Source: Fallopia convolvulus
Taxonomy: Eukaryota > Streptophyta > Magnoliopsida > Caryophyllales > Polygonaceae
Assembly (NCBI GenBank): GCA_964016875.1
Contig: OZ024734.1
Coordinates: 50,946,622-51,010,621 of the forward strand
Direction of reading: 5' to 3'
DNA length: 64,000 nucleotides
In this document: one piece after another, positions 46,601-57,757 of the stretch
Position numbering within the stretch: the stretch's first letter is position 1
How the letters are laid out: the number at the start of each line of letters is the position of its first letter
Translations under genes and position numbers: made by a program
Notes under the pieces: model-generated
What the model saw: only the letters and a program-made list of their open reading frames with translations
What the model was told of the DNA's origin: nothing
Databases searched by the model: none

Positions 46601-46958
46601 GCATATTTTGTTAAACCACAACACAAATCAAATACATATACTCAGCATCGTCCAAATCAGGGAAACCAAATCAGAATGATCAGATAACAAGAAAAGAGAG
46701 TTGATTCCAAGTACAAGGAAGCCAAAGCCATCGTGTCAAGCAGTACATCTTGCTGGGTGGACAAACTTCAATCCATCTTTGTGGTTCCAAATACTCAATT
46801 TTATTTGAATTAATTTATAGTGGACATTTGATTGAACCAGAGATAAGAATCATCAACACTTCCTACCCCATTTGGCTTATTAATTTGTTTCTTAAGTCAG
46901 GATTTTTGCTTAATCATACACAGATCGATGAAGAAACTGAATTCGGTTTAGTTTTAAA

Positions 46959-49476
46959 TCATGTTAGGAGCATGGAAGCTACATGCTCAGCGATGGCCAT
47001 ACAAGAAGTAAGACCAGGCGAGTCAATTCCGAAAAGGTTCACAAGACCCGGAACTCCATGGATCTCTTCCCCCTGCAAAATTAACAAAGTTGCTTCTCTG
47101 AAATCTTGAAAACCAAGTCACAAAGCATTATATGAGGAATTTGTACAAAAAAATAAAAACGAAACTGAATTCTTCTTGAGCAAGTAAGTACCTGTATAAC
47201 GAAATCAGCAGGCGCCTGGCCAGGACCCGAAAGTTTAGGTCGAATTCCCGAGTAAGCTGCCTCCAAAGACCCATCCTTGAGGCTAGGATAATACTTGTGT
47301 ATCTCACTATAAAAATGGCTCGCGCGTTCAGGAGAAACCGAATAATCAAACTTGTTCAAGAAGCTTGGAATGGAATCCAAGCTATCAATCCACTCGACGT
47401 CAGGCCCAAACCTGACCTGCCCGTCTAGATCCAATGTGACATGGACCCCGAGACCACCCTCCTCTGGAATCGGATATATCAAATGCCGAAAAGGAGGAGG
47501 CTTCGTGTTTGGCAATGTGAAGTAGGAGCCTCGAACATACTTGGTAGCAGGAATGGTTGCGCTCTCAATTCCGACAAACCGCTTAGCAAGGGAAACTGCA
47601 GCTAAGCCTGCTGAGTTGACCACAATCTTGGGAACAAGTATCAGCTCTGGTTGTAACGTACTAGTGTCATCATCATTCTCCAAATTCCCGGTTTTGGTTA
47701 CATGGAGATGGATTTGATTGTCCTCTATATGGCCACCGAGAACAGTGGTTTTATAAGAGACTGTTGCTCCATGATTCTCAGCATCTCCCTGAACAACAAT
47801 GAGAACCATGATTCCTAGCAAGGTTATCAGGATCGGAATCCTTGGTCGGATCATTGAGGGTTTTTTGGATCGGATAGTAAGATCCTACATTATAACTAAA
47901 AGTATGTACGAATAACCTAATAGATTGTATATTTTGTTATATATAACGTAAGAAAATCATAAACATTACTAATTTGATTATTAAAAATGTTGTAGGACGG
48001 ACCAGTCAACTATATTAATGGAAATGAGACGTATGTTAACCTTATAATTATTAATAATATATAGTCATATATAATTATCATTTTATCGGATCATTAGAAT
48101 CGTTAAAATCGTATGTAAAATCAGGATTGGATTGAGATTGTACGTATTCTAAACCATTTAAGATCCTACTTAGAATTGTGGATCATTTTGCGTGTTACGG
48201 ATCGTAAGATCATTATAATCGTTGAATCAGATCGGAATTCTGATAACATTGATTCCTAGTTTGAAAATCAGATGCAATATATGAAAGCACAACGAGCAAA
48301 AGCAAGGACAGATTACCAGCAAAGAAAGCATGAGAGAGTGGGCATCGACAATCGCAGAAAGAGGGGAGTAGAGTGCTCTTATACAGTGCAGTTCTGGCTC
48401 CAATCCCATGGCTTCAGAAGCCTCCATCATCTTCAGACCCTTCACGCCATTCTCCTCACCGCGTATAAAAAGCTCATCCAGTGACGGGATCTCAGATTCC
48501 CGGGTAGCAACAATCAGCTTGCCTATCTGCTTATGGGGAACCCCACGCTCAGTGCAATATTTGTCGAGCATGTCCCTCCCTTTGATGCAATAAAGCGCCT
48601 GCTCAATCAATTCATCATGACATTCATTTTGATTGAGAAAGTGAATAGCAAGGTTATCAGAATCCCGATCCGATCGTACGATTCTAAGAACGACCCATGA
48701 TCCATTAATCTTAAGTAGGATCTTAAATGATTTAAAATACAATCTCGATTTAATCCCGATTTTAACGATTCTATAAACGTGCTAACGATCCTACAAACGA
48801 TTCTTACGATTTTCTAAAATGACAAATATGACTATATATTATCAATAATTTCAAGATTAACGTTTTATTTCCATTAAAATAGATGACTAGTCCATCCTAC
48901 AAAATTTTTAATGATCAAATTAATAATATTTATGATTTTCTTTTTTCATATATAAAAATATACAATCTATCAGGTTATCCTTGCATACTTTTACTTATAA
49001 TACTTGTAGGATCTTACGATTCAGCGATCCGATTTTACGATCCGATCCAAAAGACCCTCAACGCTCCGACCTAGGATCCCGATCCTAATAACCTTGGTGA
49101 ATAGTATAACACGTATGAATTACAAAATAAGGGGTCGGTCGGATTAATTGCGAGTTTTTTACATCTATTTTTTTGGTCGATATGAACGTGCAAATCTAAT
49201 TATTTACTAAAAAATCTAATTAATTGAGTCCAAGGGAGACAGAGATACCTTGAGGGAGGTCGGATGGTAGTAAATGCCAGCGTGGAGGACTTGGCTATTG
49301 CGGGAGCTCGCCCCGGAGCCAAAGGTTGAAGACGATTCGAGCAGCACCACTTTCCTCCCCCGCAACGCTAGCTCTCTGGCGATGGCAATCCCCACCACGC
49401 CTGCGCCGATCACCACACAATCTGCCGTCTCCTTTGGGATGTTGTCGGCCGCTCTTGTGAGTGGGCTGGTTAACAT
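46959..49476 (-). CDS. L2HGDH: L-2-hydroxyglutarate dehydrogenase, four exons
   Basis: Exons on the minus strand: 49249-49476, 48317-48598, 47192-47788, 46959-47072, all with GT-AG sites and phase-0 joints, giving about 406 residues. The enzyme is an FAD-dependent oxidoreductase of the DAO fold that oxidises L-2-hydroxyglutarate to 2-oxoglutarate (family knowledge). Seen: FAD site VVIGAGVVGIAIA (GxGxxG at residues 24-29), a ribose-binding acidic residue at the end of VVLLE (47), ASSRNSQVLHAGIYY, then HKQIGKLIVAT, ILVPKIVVNSAGLAAV, and the C-terminal GVPGLVNLFGIDSPGLTSC with AEHVASMLLT. The start is the only ATG after an upstream in-frame TAG and has a good context (GCCACCATG). The N-terminus is short for a mitochondrial targeting signal, so localisation is open. 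Introns 1 and 2 each carry a MITE. Confidence 0.9.
47819..48251. mobile_element. hAT-type MITE in L2HGDH intron 2
   Basis: Ends CAAGGTTATCAGGATC and (inverted) CAATGTTATCAGAATTC, flanked by the 8-bp duplication ATTCCTAG (47811-47818 and 48252-48259). 433 bp. Same family as 48649-49096 but in opposite orientation. Only 22 bp separate the left duplication from exon 3. Confidence 0.85.
48649..49096. mobile_element. hAT-type MITE in L2HGDH intron 1
   Basis: Ends CAAGGTTATCAGAATCCCG and (inverted) CAAGGTTATTAGGATCGGG, flanked by the 8-bp duplication GTGAATAG (48641-48648 and 49097-49104). 448 bp. Its inner sequence (CTTAAGTAGGATCTTAAATG) is the inverse of that in the intron 2 copy. Confidence 0.87.
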
Positions 49477-49616
49477 GGTGGCGCGTGATTTAGTATCGGG
49501 GAATTCAAAGTTGCAAGTCTGCTAGCTGCTCTGTATGATTCCGCAATATGATATATGCAAGTCTGACGTGGGTTTTACTTAAAAAGCCTTATATTTTTGA
49601 AACAGATTAAACTTTT

Positions 49617-50997
49617 TGAAATTTTAATCCAATAAAAAGGAGAATCAAATCATGCTAGGATGTGGACCTGTTAATCAAGTCAACTTGGTGAGGTTTGGAT
49701 GTTGAGTACACGTGAGGTTTGGTGAGGAGACTTTGGGTAGTAGTAGTACCCTAAGATCAACATTTCGAATCACGTGGGAGGGTATAAAAAAAATAGTCAA
49801 TTTGGTGAGATTTTGATGTTGAGTACGCATTTAGATGAATTGGAATACATATCAAGTCGAGGTGGGTTATGGCCTTGCTAGTTGCTACACTTTGTATAAG
49901 TATATTTTGTTAATTAGTAATGTTTTTTTACATTGAAATATGTGAAAGATAGTTGTAATTTTGCTTTTGAAAAATGTAAAAAATACTCCCTTCGTTCTAT
50001 TCTACTTGTTTTTCTAACCTCAAAACTTTGTTCAGTAAAACTTGTCCATTTAGGATTTTTATTTAATTAATATATTGGAAAGTGTTCATATTGACTTTTT
50101 TCTCTCTATCTATTGGCTATAAAGGGTAGATATAAAGATATTTGTGAGTAAATTTAGAAAATTTTGGATTTTCAATGATATTTTTTATACTTTCAATAAA
50201 TTTCTTAATATATGTAAAAAAATCTAAAAAGATAAGTAGAATATAACGGAGGGAGTATAATTTTTATAAAAATTGCTTTCTAATAAGCAAATATGCTTTT
50301 TATAAAAATTGGAATATATATCAAGTCTGGTTATTGTGAAGTTTCAAGTTAAGCAACAAGTCAATTGCATCATGTTTTAAATTTTTTTCGTTAAAATATG
50401 TGGTTAATAAAATAAATTATTTTATATTTTTTAAAATATTATTGAATAATGTGTATTTAGTTATAGTTGAGAACTATGAACCTAAATCATGATTTAAATA
50501 TAAATTTATACATCAACAACATCCACCTAATGCAATCCCGCCTCAAGTAAAGTATGGGAACTAAGATGAACATATCCTTATTCAAACTAAATCGAGAGGA
50601 TATTTGTGAAACGCCCATGATAAAGTAAAATGAAGCACACAAACACACACGAGCAAGGCTCTCACAAAGCAATACCTGCTACACAACGCGTCAAGCAACA
50701 CTAAAGGTCTTCTTACCCTAATCTTATCCCTCCAAAGATCCTTGCATTTGACTATGTCTTTTGAAATTGCCAAGAGGATGAGGTCCCTCTTCCAACTCTT
50801 TTTCAGTCTACTTTTGCCTATTCATAAATTATTGGGGACCAAACCTTCACTTGTTTGGATTGGGGCATCATATCGCCTTCTCTGTAGATGTCCAAACCAA
50901 TAGATTCTCGATAACGTACACAGCTTATCTCCAATATATGTAGCTCCACATTATTCTTAATGACTTCATTTCTTATCTTGTCCAATAATGTATGACT
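49617..50997 (-). mobile_element. LINE 3' end (ORF2 C-terminus and 3' UTR), copy 2, left of element C
   Basis: Minus strand. The coding relic near 50997-50700 reads HTLLDKIRNEVIKNNVE across the element C junction, then the end of the ORF as DLWRDKIRVRRP near 50720, both typical of plant L1 ORF2 C-termini. The rest (50690-49617) is 3' UTR-like and matches copy 1 at 45215-45880. A Stowaway MITE is nested at 49986-50255. The ORF part continues at 57758 on the far side of element C. Confidence 0.65.
49986..50255. mobile_element. Stowaway-like MITE
   Basis: Inverted ends CTCCCTTCGTTCTATTCTAC and (inverted) CTCCCTCCGTTATATTCTAC with TA on both sides (49984-49985 and 50256-50257). 270 bp. The TA target and CTCCCTCCGT ends define the Stowaway (Tc1/mariner-derived) type. 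Confidence 0.9.
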
Positions 50998-51921
50998 TGT
51001 TGGAACAATGGTTGTTCCATGGTTTCTCTTAGTTTTGATAATAACAAACTTAGTTAATATAACTTGCTTTTACATGTAAGTGTTTTAGGAAAACAGGTAC
51101 ATGGTCACGAGTGATGGAACATCGTGAGGAACGATGGAGGGAACGAGTGACAGATTTAGGAAGCGCGTCACAGAAGGAACGCGGCTTTCTATAAATGGCA
51201 AGTTACCATATCTTTTGCGAGCGATCTTCTACGAAGATTCTACAGCTGTAGGCGGTTGCTTAAGGAGATAAAAGAGAGGATAAGATCAATCTTCACACGA
51301 TCTTATCTAAAGAGATCCGATATCATTCGGTTTTGGCAAAAATCGACACGGTTGAAGATCGCAAATCACAAAACAATACTTTTCCTTATTGTTGAGATTT
51401 GTTAAGTGGAATATCAGCGTAATTAGGCAAGAATTATGTGTGAGATAAGACTTAACTTATCTTATAATTAGCTAGGTTTAGCTAGGGTAAACGTGGTGGT
51501 TTTCGGGTGGTTGAAGACGACGAACTTGAAGAGAGAGCTTTTCAAGTATACGAGTGTGTGGCTTTTTCCGGTGAAGAATCCACAAGTAAGTTAGTAGATC
51601 ACTTCCATTTAGGTTTACGTTTAGGGTTGTAGAAGTCTAGTTGGTTGAACTTCGGTTGGTGTCGTTGTTACCAGTGAACTTTGGTTGGTGCCTTAGTTAC
51701 CAGATAGTACTTGACTTGCCTTGTAATCGTTGAAACTTAATAAAAGTATTCTATTGAAAATCCTCTGAGAAGGAGTCTCAAAGGTAGAGGTTTTTCTTTC
51801 TACGACTTGTTGGTCGGACAGAAGGTTTCCTCTATAAATTCTGTGTTCTTACTGTTTACTTCCGCTGCCCAGGGAACCTTACTAGTTCCCTGTATTGTTA
51901 CTAACGCGTCACGATCCAACA
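50998..51921 (+). repeat. element C 5' LTR
   Basis: Begins TGTTGG, then the inverted repeat TGGAACAATGGTTGTTCCA, and ends GATCCAACA. Followed by primer-site variant TGTTATCAGAGC (51924-51935; the usual form has GG in place of GT). Confidence 0.92.
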
Positions 51922-51974
51922 ATTGTTATCAGAGCAGGTTTGCTCTAGATTGTGTGTTAGTGCAGGAACATAGA

Positions 51975-53120
51975 ATGAGTACCACCAACACTCGCAACTT
52001 CACCACCGGAAGGGGAGTCTATAAATTGGATGAAGAATCTGACGTGGCTCTCATAATAAAAACAACGAGGGCATTCTACAAGAGAGGCAAGAAGCAAGGG
52101 GCCTTGAAGGAAAAAGAAAAGGTCAACTCTGAGAAAAAGGAGATCAAGGACGTTACCTACTTCAACTGCCAAGAAAAGGGTCACTATGCCAAAAGTTGTC
52201 CCAAAGGTAACGAGTCTGGGAACGAGAAGAAAAAGGCCTACATCGCAGCATGGGATCTTGACTCAGACGATGAATCTGAATCTAAGATTTGTGCCATGAC
52301 TCTGAAGACTGAAAATGTCGACCAAGGGGTTGAAGTGAGGGGGAACATCTGTTGGATCCTTGATATCGGGTGTTCATGTCACATGACAGGGAACGAGAGT
52401 ATTCTGTCCTCACTTCAGATCAATACTGGAGGAAACATTTCCTTTGGTAACAAAAATCAAGGAGAAATCATTGGAACAGGTGAAGTCAAGCTAAATGATA
52501 AAACAAGCGTGAAAGACGTAAGCTTGGTGAAAGGTCTTGGTTACAACTTGTTGAGTATTGCTCAGCTTTGTGACCAAGGGAACAACGAGGTATCTTTTAC
52601 CTCAAATGGTTGTACAATCAAGAACAAGAGTTCAAATCTTGTGGTCCTGAAGGGAAAGAGGCACAACAATGTGTATTTTGTCGACTCAAGTTTCCAACCA
52701 CAAGAAGAGCAATGCTTTGTTACAGTAGTTGATAAGACCGATCTCTGGCATAGGAGGTTTGGTCACGCAAATCGTCGAGGAATTCACAAACTCTACTCAC
52801 AAAATCTGGTGATAGGACTTCCCAAAGTTCTTACAAAAAAAAAAGAAAGCTTGTGTGAAGAGTGTGTGAAAGGGAAACAAAGCAAGTCGTCTTTTCAGCC
52901 AAAGTTGTCGATTAGCACCTCTCATCCTCTTGAGATGGTACACATGGATTTGTGTGGTCCCATGAGGGTGAAAAGTCATGGTGGTAGCAGGTACATTTTT
53001 GTTATTGTTGATGATTTTATTAGATATACATGGTCTCTCTTTCTAGGTTCAAAAGATGAGACATTCATGGCGTTCAAAAGCTGGATCAAGAAAGTAGAAG
53101 CATCGACGGACAAAAATTGA
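51975..53120 (+). pseudogene. element C gag remnant, protease and integrase N-part
   Basis: From MSTTNTRNFTTGRG the frame quickly reaches a zinc knuckle, so most of gag is missing. The knuckle reads YFNCQEKGHYAKSC, with tyrosine at the first cysteine position. The protease site reads WILDIGCSCHMTG: the expected DSG/DTG is DIG, so the enzyme is probably dead. Next come the GAG-pre-integrase (LWHRRFGHANRRG, CEECVKGKQSKSSF) and the start of the integrase core (MVHMDLCGPM, VIVDDFIRYTW). The frame is lost at about 53107, with a stop at 53118-53120. A longer frame reaching back into the LTR is not used. Confidence 0.85.
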
Positions 53121-55546
53121 AAGCTATCAGATCTGACAACGGAACAGAGTTCAAGAATTCCATGTTCCATAGCTATTGTGATGAACATGGAGTGTCTCAG
53201 AACTTCTCTGCGCCGAGGACTCCTCAACAAAATGGCGTTGCAGAAAGAAAGAATGGAACACTACAAAACATGGCTCGTACTATGATGTTGGCAAGTAACT
53301 TGCCTCGGTCCTTTTGGGCTGAGGCAGTCAGTACTGCTTGCTACATCATTAACCGAGTCACCATTCGTTCTAACTTCTCTAAAACTCCATATGAACTAAT
53401 CAAGGGCAGAAAGCCAAATATTTCCCACTTCAAAGTCTTTGGATGCAGGTGCTTTAATCACAACAACGGAAAAGACAAGCTAGGCAAGTTTGATCCAAGG
53501 AGTGACGAAGGCATCTTTCTGGGGTACACATCCAACAGCAAGGCTTATAAGGTGTTCAATAAAAGGACTAAGAAGTTTGAAGAAAGCATCCATGTTGTAT
53601 TTGACGAGTCCAAAAATGGAGGGAACCTGTCTAGTAACGAGGATGTACTGAAGGTTCTAAATTCAGATTCAAATGATGAAGTCGATCCAGATTCAAGTGC
53701 ACAAGCACCAGACAACGATGTTACGCCTCCAAGTCCTGACTTAGAAGAAGGTAACACAAAAAGTGCATTGGTTCCAGAGTATGATACTTCACAAAATGAA
53801 GACATTGGAGAAGATCATGAAGAAGGAACATCACAGGGAACGACAAGCCAACAGGAACAAGAGGAGTCAAGAATAGATCACACTCAGATTGAAGTCAGAA
53901 ACTATCATCAAAAGAGGGATCATCCTGTTGACAACATCATCACTCCATACGATAAAGGTGTGCTTACTCGTTCCTCTATTAAGAATTTTTGTGCTTTCAA
54001 TGCGTTTATCTCTCTTGCAAAGCCAAAGAATGTGAAGGAAGCATTAAAAGACCCTGACTGGATAGTTGCTATGCAAGAGGAACTACACCAGTTTGAGAGG
54101 AATAAAGTATGGAGATTAGTTCCCAAGCCAAAGCACAAGATGGCTATAGGAACAAAGTGGGTTTTCAGGAACAAACTTGATGACACTGGAGCTGTCACAA
54201 GGAACAAGGCGAGGCTTATAGCAAAAGGGTGCAATCAACAAGAAGGGATTGACTACGATGAAATGTACGCTCCTGTTGCAAGAATAATAGCCATCCTCCT
54301 TCTAATCGCCTATGTTGCTCACAAGGGATTCAAATTATATCAAATGGATGTGAAGACAACATTCCTGAATGGGTACCTACAAGAGGAGGTATATGTGTTG
54401 CAACCTCCAGGATTTGAAGATGTTGATCACCCTGACCATGTCTACGCGTTGGATAAGGCTCTTTACGGCCTTAAACAGGCACCTCGTGCTTGGTATGATA
54501 GATTCGCTCAGTTTTTATTAGCCAATGGATACAGACGTGGTGTGATTGACAGGACATTGTTCCTAAGGGAACAAGACAGTGAGGTTTTAGTAGTTCAAGT
54601 TTACGTTGATGATATTATATTTGGTTCTACTAACCCCAAACTTGTAGAAAGCTTCAAGAATCTTATGAGTAGTGAGTTTGAGATGAGCATGATCGGTGAG
54701 CTCACTTTCTTTCTTGGACTACAAGTGGTACAAACTGATGAGGGAACAAAGGTACATCAACAAAAGTACATCAAGGAACTATTGAAGAAGTATGGTATGG
54801 ATTCTAAAAAACGTTTTGATACCCCTATTTCTCCTAATACTCGTCTTGATGATGATCTTAATGGTGTTGATGTTGATCAAACGATGTACCATGGAATGAT
54901 CGGTTCCCTATTGTACCTAACGGCCAGTCGGGAAGATATTATGTTCAGTGTGTGTCTCTGTGCTAGATTTCAGGCGAATCCTAAAGAAACACATCTGAAA
55001 GAAGTGAAGAGAATTCTGCGCTACTTGAAAGGGAACGATGGGTTATGTCTATGGTATCCAAGACACAACTCGTTCCAACTTGTCGGATTCTCAGATGCAG
55101 ATTTTGCAGGTCACTTGGTAGATAGGAAGAGCACATCAGGCATGGCCCAATTCCTTGGTCCTTGTTTGGTGTCTTGGGGATCGAAGAAGAAAAATTTGGT
55201 TGCTCTTTCAACGGCTGAAGCGGAGTATGTCGCAGCAGCTGCCTGTTGTTCCCAGGTATTGTGGTTAAAACAGCAACTGGTGGATTTTGGTATGTCTCTT
55301 GGAACTATTCCTATCTTATGTGATAATACAAGTGCAATCAATATCTTCAAGAATCCTGTGCATCACTCTAGAACCAAACATATAGATATTCGACATCATT
55401 TCTTAAGAGATAATGTTGAAAAAGGTTTTATCAAGATCGATCATTGTAGGACTGAAAATCAAGTGGCAGATATTTTCACCAAGGCTTTGGACAGAAAACC
55501 CTATGAGCATCTGAGGATGTTGCTAGGAATGATTTCCTTGGAGTAA
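53117..55546 (+). CDS. element C integrase C-part, reverse transcriptase, RNase H (open)
   Basis: 809 codons without a stop. Integrase: AIRSDNGTEFKNSMF and TPQQNGVAERKNGTL, then GYTSNSKAYKVFN. An acidic serine-rich linker spans about residues 165-255. RT: KARLIAKGCNQQEGIDYDE, YQMDVKTTFLNGYLQEEVY, ALYGLKQAPRAWY and catalytic YVDD (54602-54613). RNase H: GFSDADFAGH, ALSTAEAEYVAAA and a terminal VADIFTKALD. It is out of frame with the upstream part, so no complete polyprotein results. Confidence 0.9.
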   Translation: MKAIRSDNGTEFKNSMFHSYCDEHGVSQNFSAPRTPQQNGVAERKNGTLQNMARTMMLASNLPRSFWAEAVSTACYIINRVTIRSNFSKTPYELIKGRKPNISHFKVFGCRCFNHNNGKDKLGKFDPRSDEGIFLGYTSNSKAYKVFNKRTKKFEESIHVVFDESKNGGNLSSNEDVLKVLNSDSNDEVDPDSSAQAPDNDVTPPSPDLEEGNTKSALVPEYDTSQNEDIGEDHEEGTSQGTTSQQEQEESRIDHTQIEVRNYHQKRDHPVDNIITPYDKGVLTRSSIKNFCAFNAFISLAKPKNVKEALKDPDWIVAMQEELHQFERNKVWRLVPKPKHKMAIGTKWVFRNKLDDTGAVTRNKARLIAKGCNQQEGIDYDEMYAPVARIIAILLLIAYVAHKGFKLYQMDVKTTFLNGYLQEEVYVLQPPGFEDVDHPDHVYALDKALYGLKQAPRAWYDRFAQFLLANGYRRGVIDRTLFLREQDSEVLVVQVYVDDIIFGSTNPKLVESFKNLMSSEFEMSMIGELTFFLGLQVVQTDEGTKVHQQKYIKELLKKYGMDSKKRFDTPISPNTRLDDDLNGVDVDQTMYHGMIGSLLYLTASREDIMFSVCLCARFQANPKETHLKEVKRILRYLKGNDGLCLWYPRHNSFQLVGFSDADFAGHLVDRKSTSGMAQFLGPCLVSWGSKKKNLVALSTAEAEYVAAAACCSQVLWLKQQLVDFGMSLGTIPILCDNTSAINIFKNPVHHSRTKHIDIRHHFLRDNVEKGFIKIDHCRTENQVADIFTKALDRKPYEHLRMLLGMISLE

Positions 55547-56835
55547 ACAAGTCTCGGTCCTTTATTCCCTCAATGCCTGACTAAAAAGGTAACATCGCAG
55601 GTAACTACATATCATTTGACAAGTTTTCTAATGGCTTATATCTTTCCTCTATGCATAGATGTTGTATATATTAGAAATTGTTAAATGTCGCATGCTAAAA
55701 GGAACTGAAACTATAATTGCTTACATCCAAGATTTCTTTTTAGCCCAAAATAACCAGCTTGATCTATTTTATCCCTCACTTCAAGCCGAAATGACGGTTG
55801 GTTAAAAAACTGTCCCCTAGCCTGGTCCAAACATACGTTCCCTATGAACCTCCTTGATTACCTATAAACGGGGAATAATTGTGTGGATGTCAAAAATATT
55901 CCCAGCCCACAAAAGGTTTGAATGGAACTTCCCTTGTCCCTTGTCTGTTCAAACATAGCCTTTTTATCCACTCTTGGTAACGAGGAGGGGAACAATGCTC
56001 AAAGGGAATGTGAATCCAAAAAGTAGTGGGTGAAGAAGCGAAAGCTCCAACAGAAAAGGTGTTCTAGAGGTTTAAAAAAAAGGAGGGGAGGAAAAAGAAA
56101 CAAAAAGGGCACTTATCAAGTTACTTCTGCAGTTCAGAAAAATCTATGTATTACTGAAGAGAAGTTTAACTTTCCCATGGTTATGAGAAATATCTCGAGG
56201 ATGAAGTTCCAAGGTGATTCAAAAGGGAAATATGGCGAAGAAAATTGTTAAGAAGGTTGGTGGAAGTGTTAATGTCAAGATATTAATCGAGCTTTAAAAA
56301 GATTTCCTCTCAGCTGAGTACCATTATTGGTTACCTGGCTAAGAGAGACATTGACACTGCTGCTGCTAATTCCACCTCCTCCGAACCATGTTGTGGACCC
56401 TTTCTTGTTCCCTAGCCTATCTATTCCCACTTTAAAATTTTAATTCGTTTCGCTTGGATGTTAAGACTTTGATGTTTTTTGGTGTCTCTGGCTGTGATCC
56501 CCACAACAATTATCTATAATATCAATTATCTTTTGCTTATTAATGGTTTAAGTTTCAATTGAATTTGTTCATTTGCTCTATGTTTTTGCTTGATGATTGT
56601 TGATCTTTTGATGATGTCAAAAGGGGGAAGTTAGGAAAAATACAGAGATGCGTTCTATCCAGGAAATAAAGAGGGAACTTTGGCTAAGGGGGAATATGTT
56701 GTTAACTCTGATGAGTAGGAACAACAGTGCATCTGTTAAGGAGGAACCATAAAGGAATTTTTTCTGATCTATATTTCTACTGGTTTCTAGACGTGCATCT
56801 TTGTATAGGTTTGTCATCATCAAAAAGGGGGAAAT
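55547..56835 (+). other. element C region between pol and the 3' LTR
   Basis: About 1.3 kb, longer than most copia elements have here. A 73-codon basic frame (56030-56251: KKRKLQQKRCSRGLKKRRGG) is the only notable one. SIRE-type copia elements can carry an extra ORF here; none is intact. Ends with polypurine tract AAAAAGGGGG (about 56822-56831). Confidence 0.5.
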
Positions 56836-57757
56836 TGTTGGAACAATGGTTGTTCCATGGTTTCTCTTAGTTTTGATAATAACAAACTTAGTTAATATAA
56901 CTTGCTTTTACATGTAAGTGTTTCAGGAAAACAGGTACATGGTCACGAGTGACGGAACATCGTGAGGAATGATGGAGGGAACGAGTGACAGATTTAGGAA
57001 GCGCGTCATAGAAGGAACGCGGCTTTCTATAAATGGCAAGTTACCATATCTTCTGCGAGCGATCTTCTACGAAGATTCTACAGCTGTAGGCGGTTGCTTA
57101 AGGAGATAAAAGAGAGGATAAGATCAATCTTCACACGATCTTATCTAACGATATCCGATATCATTCGGTTTTGGCAAAAATCGACACGGTTGAAGATCCC
57201 AAATCACAAAACAATACTTTTCCTTATTGTTGGGATTTGTTAAGTGGAATATCAACGTAATTAGGCAAGAATTACGTGTGAGATCAGACTTAACTTATCT
57301 TATAAATAGCTAGGTTTAGCTAGGGTAAAAGTGGTGGTTTTCGGGTGGTTGAAGACGACAAACTTGTGTGTGGCTTTTCAAGTGTACGAGTGTGTGGCTT
57401 TTTCCGGTGAAGAATCCACAAGCAAGTCAGTAGATTACTTCCATTTAGGTTTACGTTTAGGGTTGTAGAAGTCTAGTTGGTTGAACTTCTGTTGGTGTCG
57501 TTGTTACCAGGGAACTGTGGTTGGTGCCTTAGTTACCAGATAGAACTTGACTTGCCTTGTAATCATTGAAACTTAAGAAAAGTATTCTATTGAAAATCCT
57601 CTGAGAAGGATTCTCAGAGGTAGAGGTTTTTCTTTCTACGACTTGTTGGTCGGACAGAAGGTTTCCTCTATAAATTCTGTGTTCTTACTGTTTATTTTCG
57701 CTGCCCTGGGAACCTTACTAGTTCCCTGTATTGTTACTAACGCATCACGATCCAACA
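56836..57757 (+). repeat. element C 3' LTR
   Basis: Matches the 5' LTR over its length with scattered substitutions, more than between the LTRs of element B, so this insertion looks older than B. Ends GATCCAACA, followed by TGACC. Confidence 0.92.

Larger units (their letters stand above)
50998..57757 (+). mobile_element. Ty1/copia retrotransposon C
   Basis: LTRs at 50998-51921 (924 bp) and 56836-57757 (922 bp) start TGTTGGAACAATGG and end GATCCAACA. The flanking 5 bp are TGACT (50993-50997) and TGACC (57758-57762), a target duplication with one change. The primer site and polypurine tract are present. The element sits inside a LINE ORF. gag is largely missing and pol is broken once. The long stretch after pol and the long LTRs suggest a SIRE/Maximus or Tork relative (inference). 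Confidence 0.92.

Noticed and set aside
47081..47160. C-terminal extension of the L2HGDH third-exon frame to a stop at 47081
   Set aside because: A GT donor at 47191 and a fitting last exon (46959-47072) with the family C-terminus show that this is intron read-through.
51807..51974. Extension of the element C gag frame back into the 5' LTR
   Set aside because: It starts inside the LTR and crosses the primer site; MSTTNT at 51975 is the family-like start.
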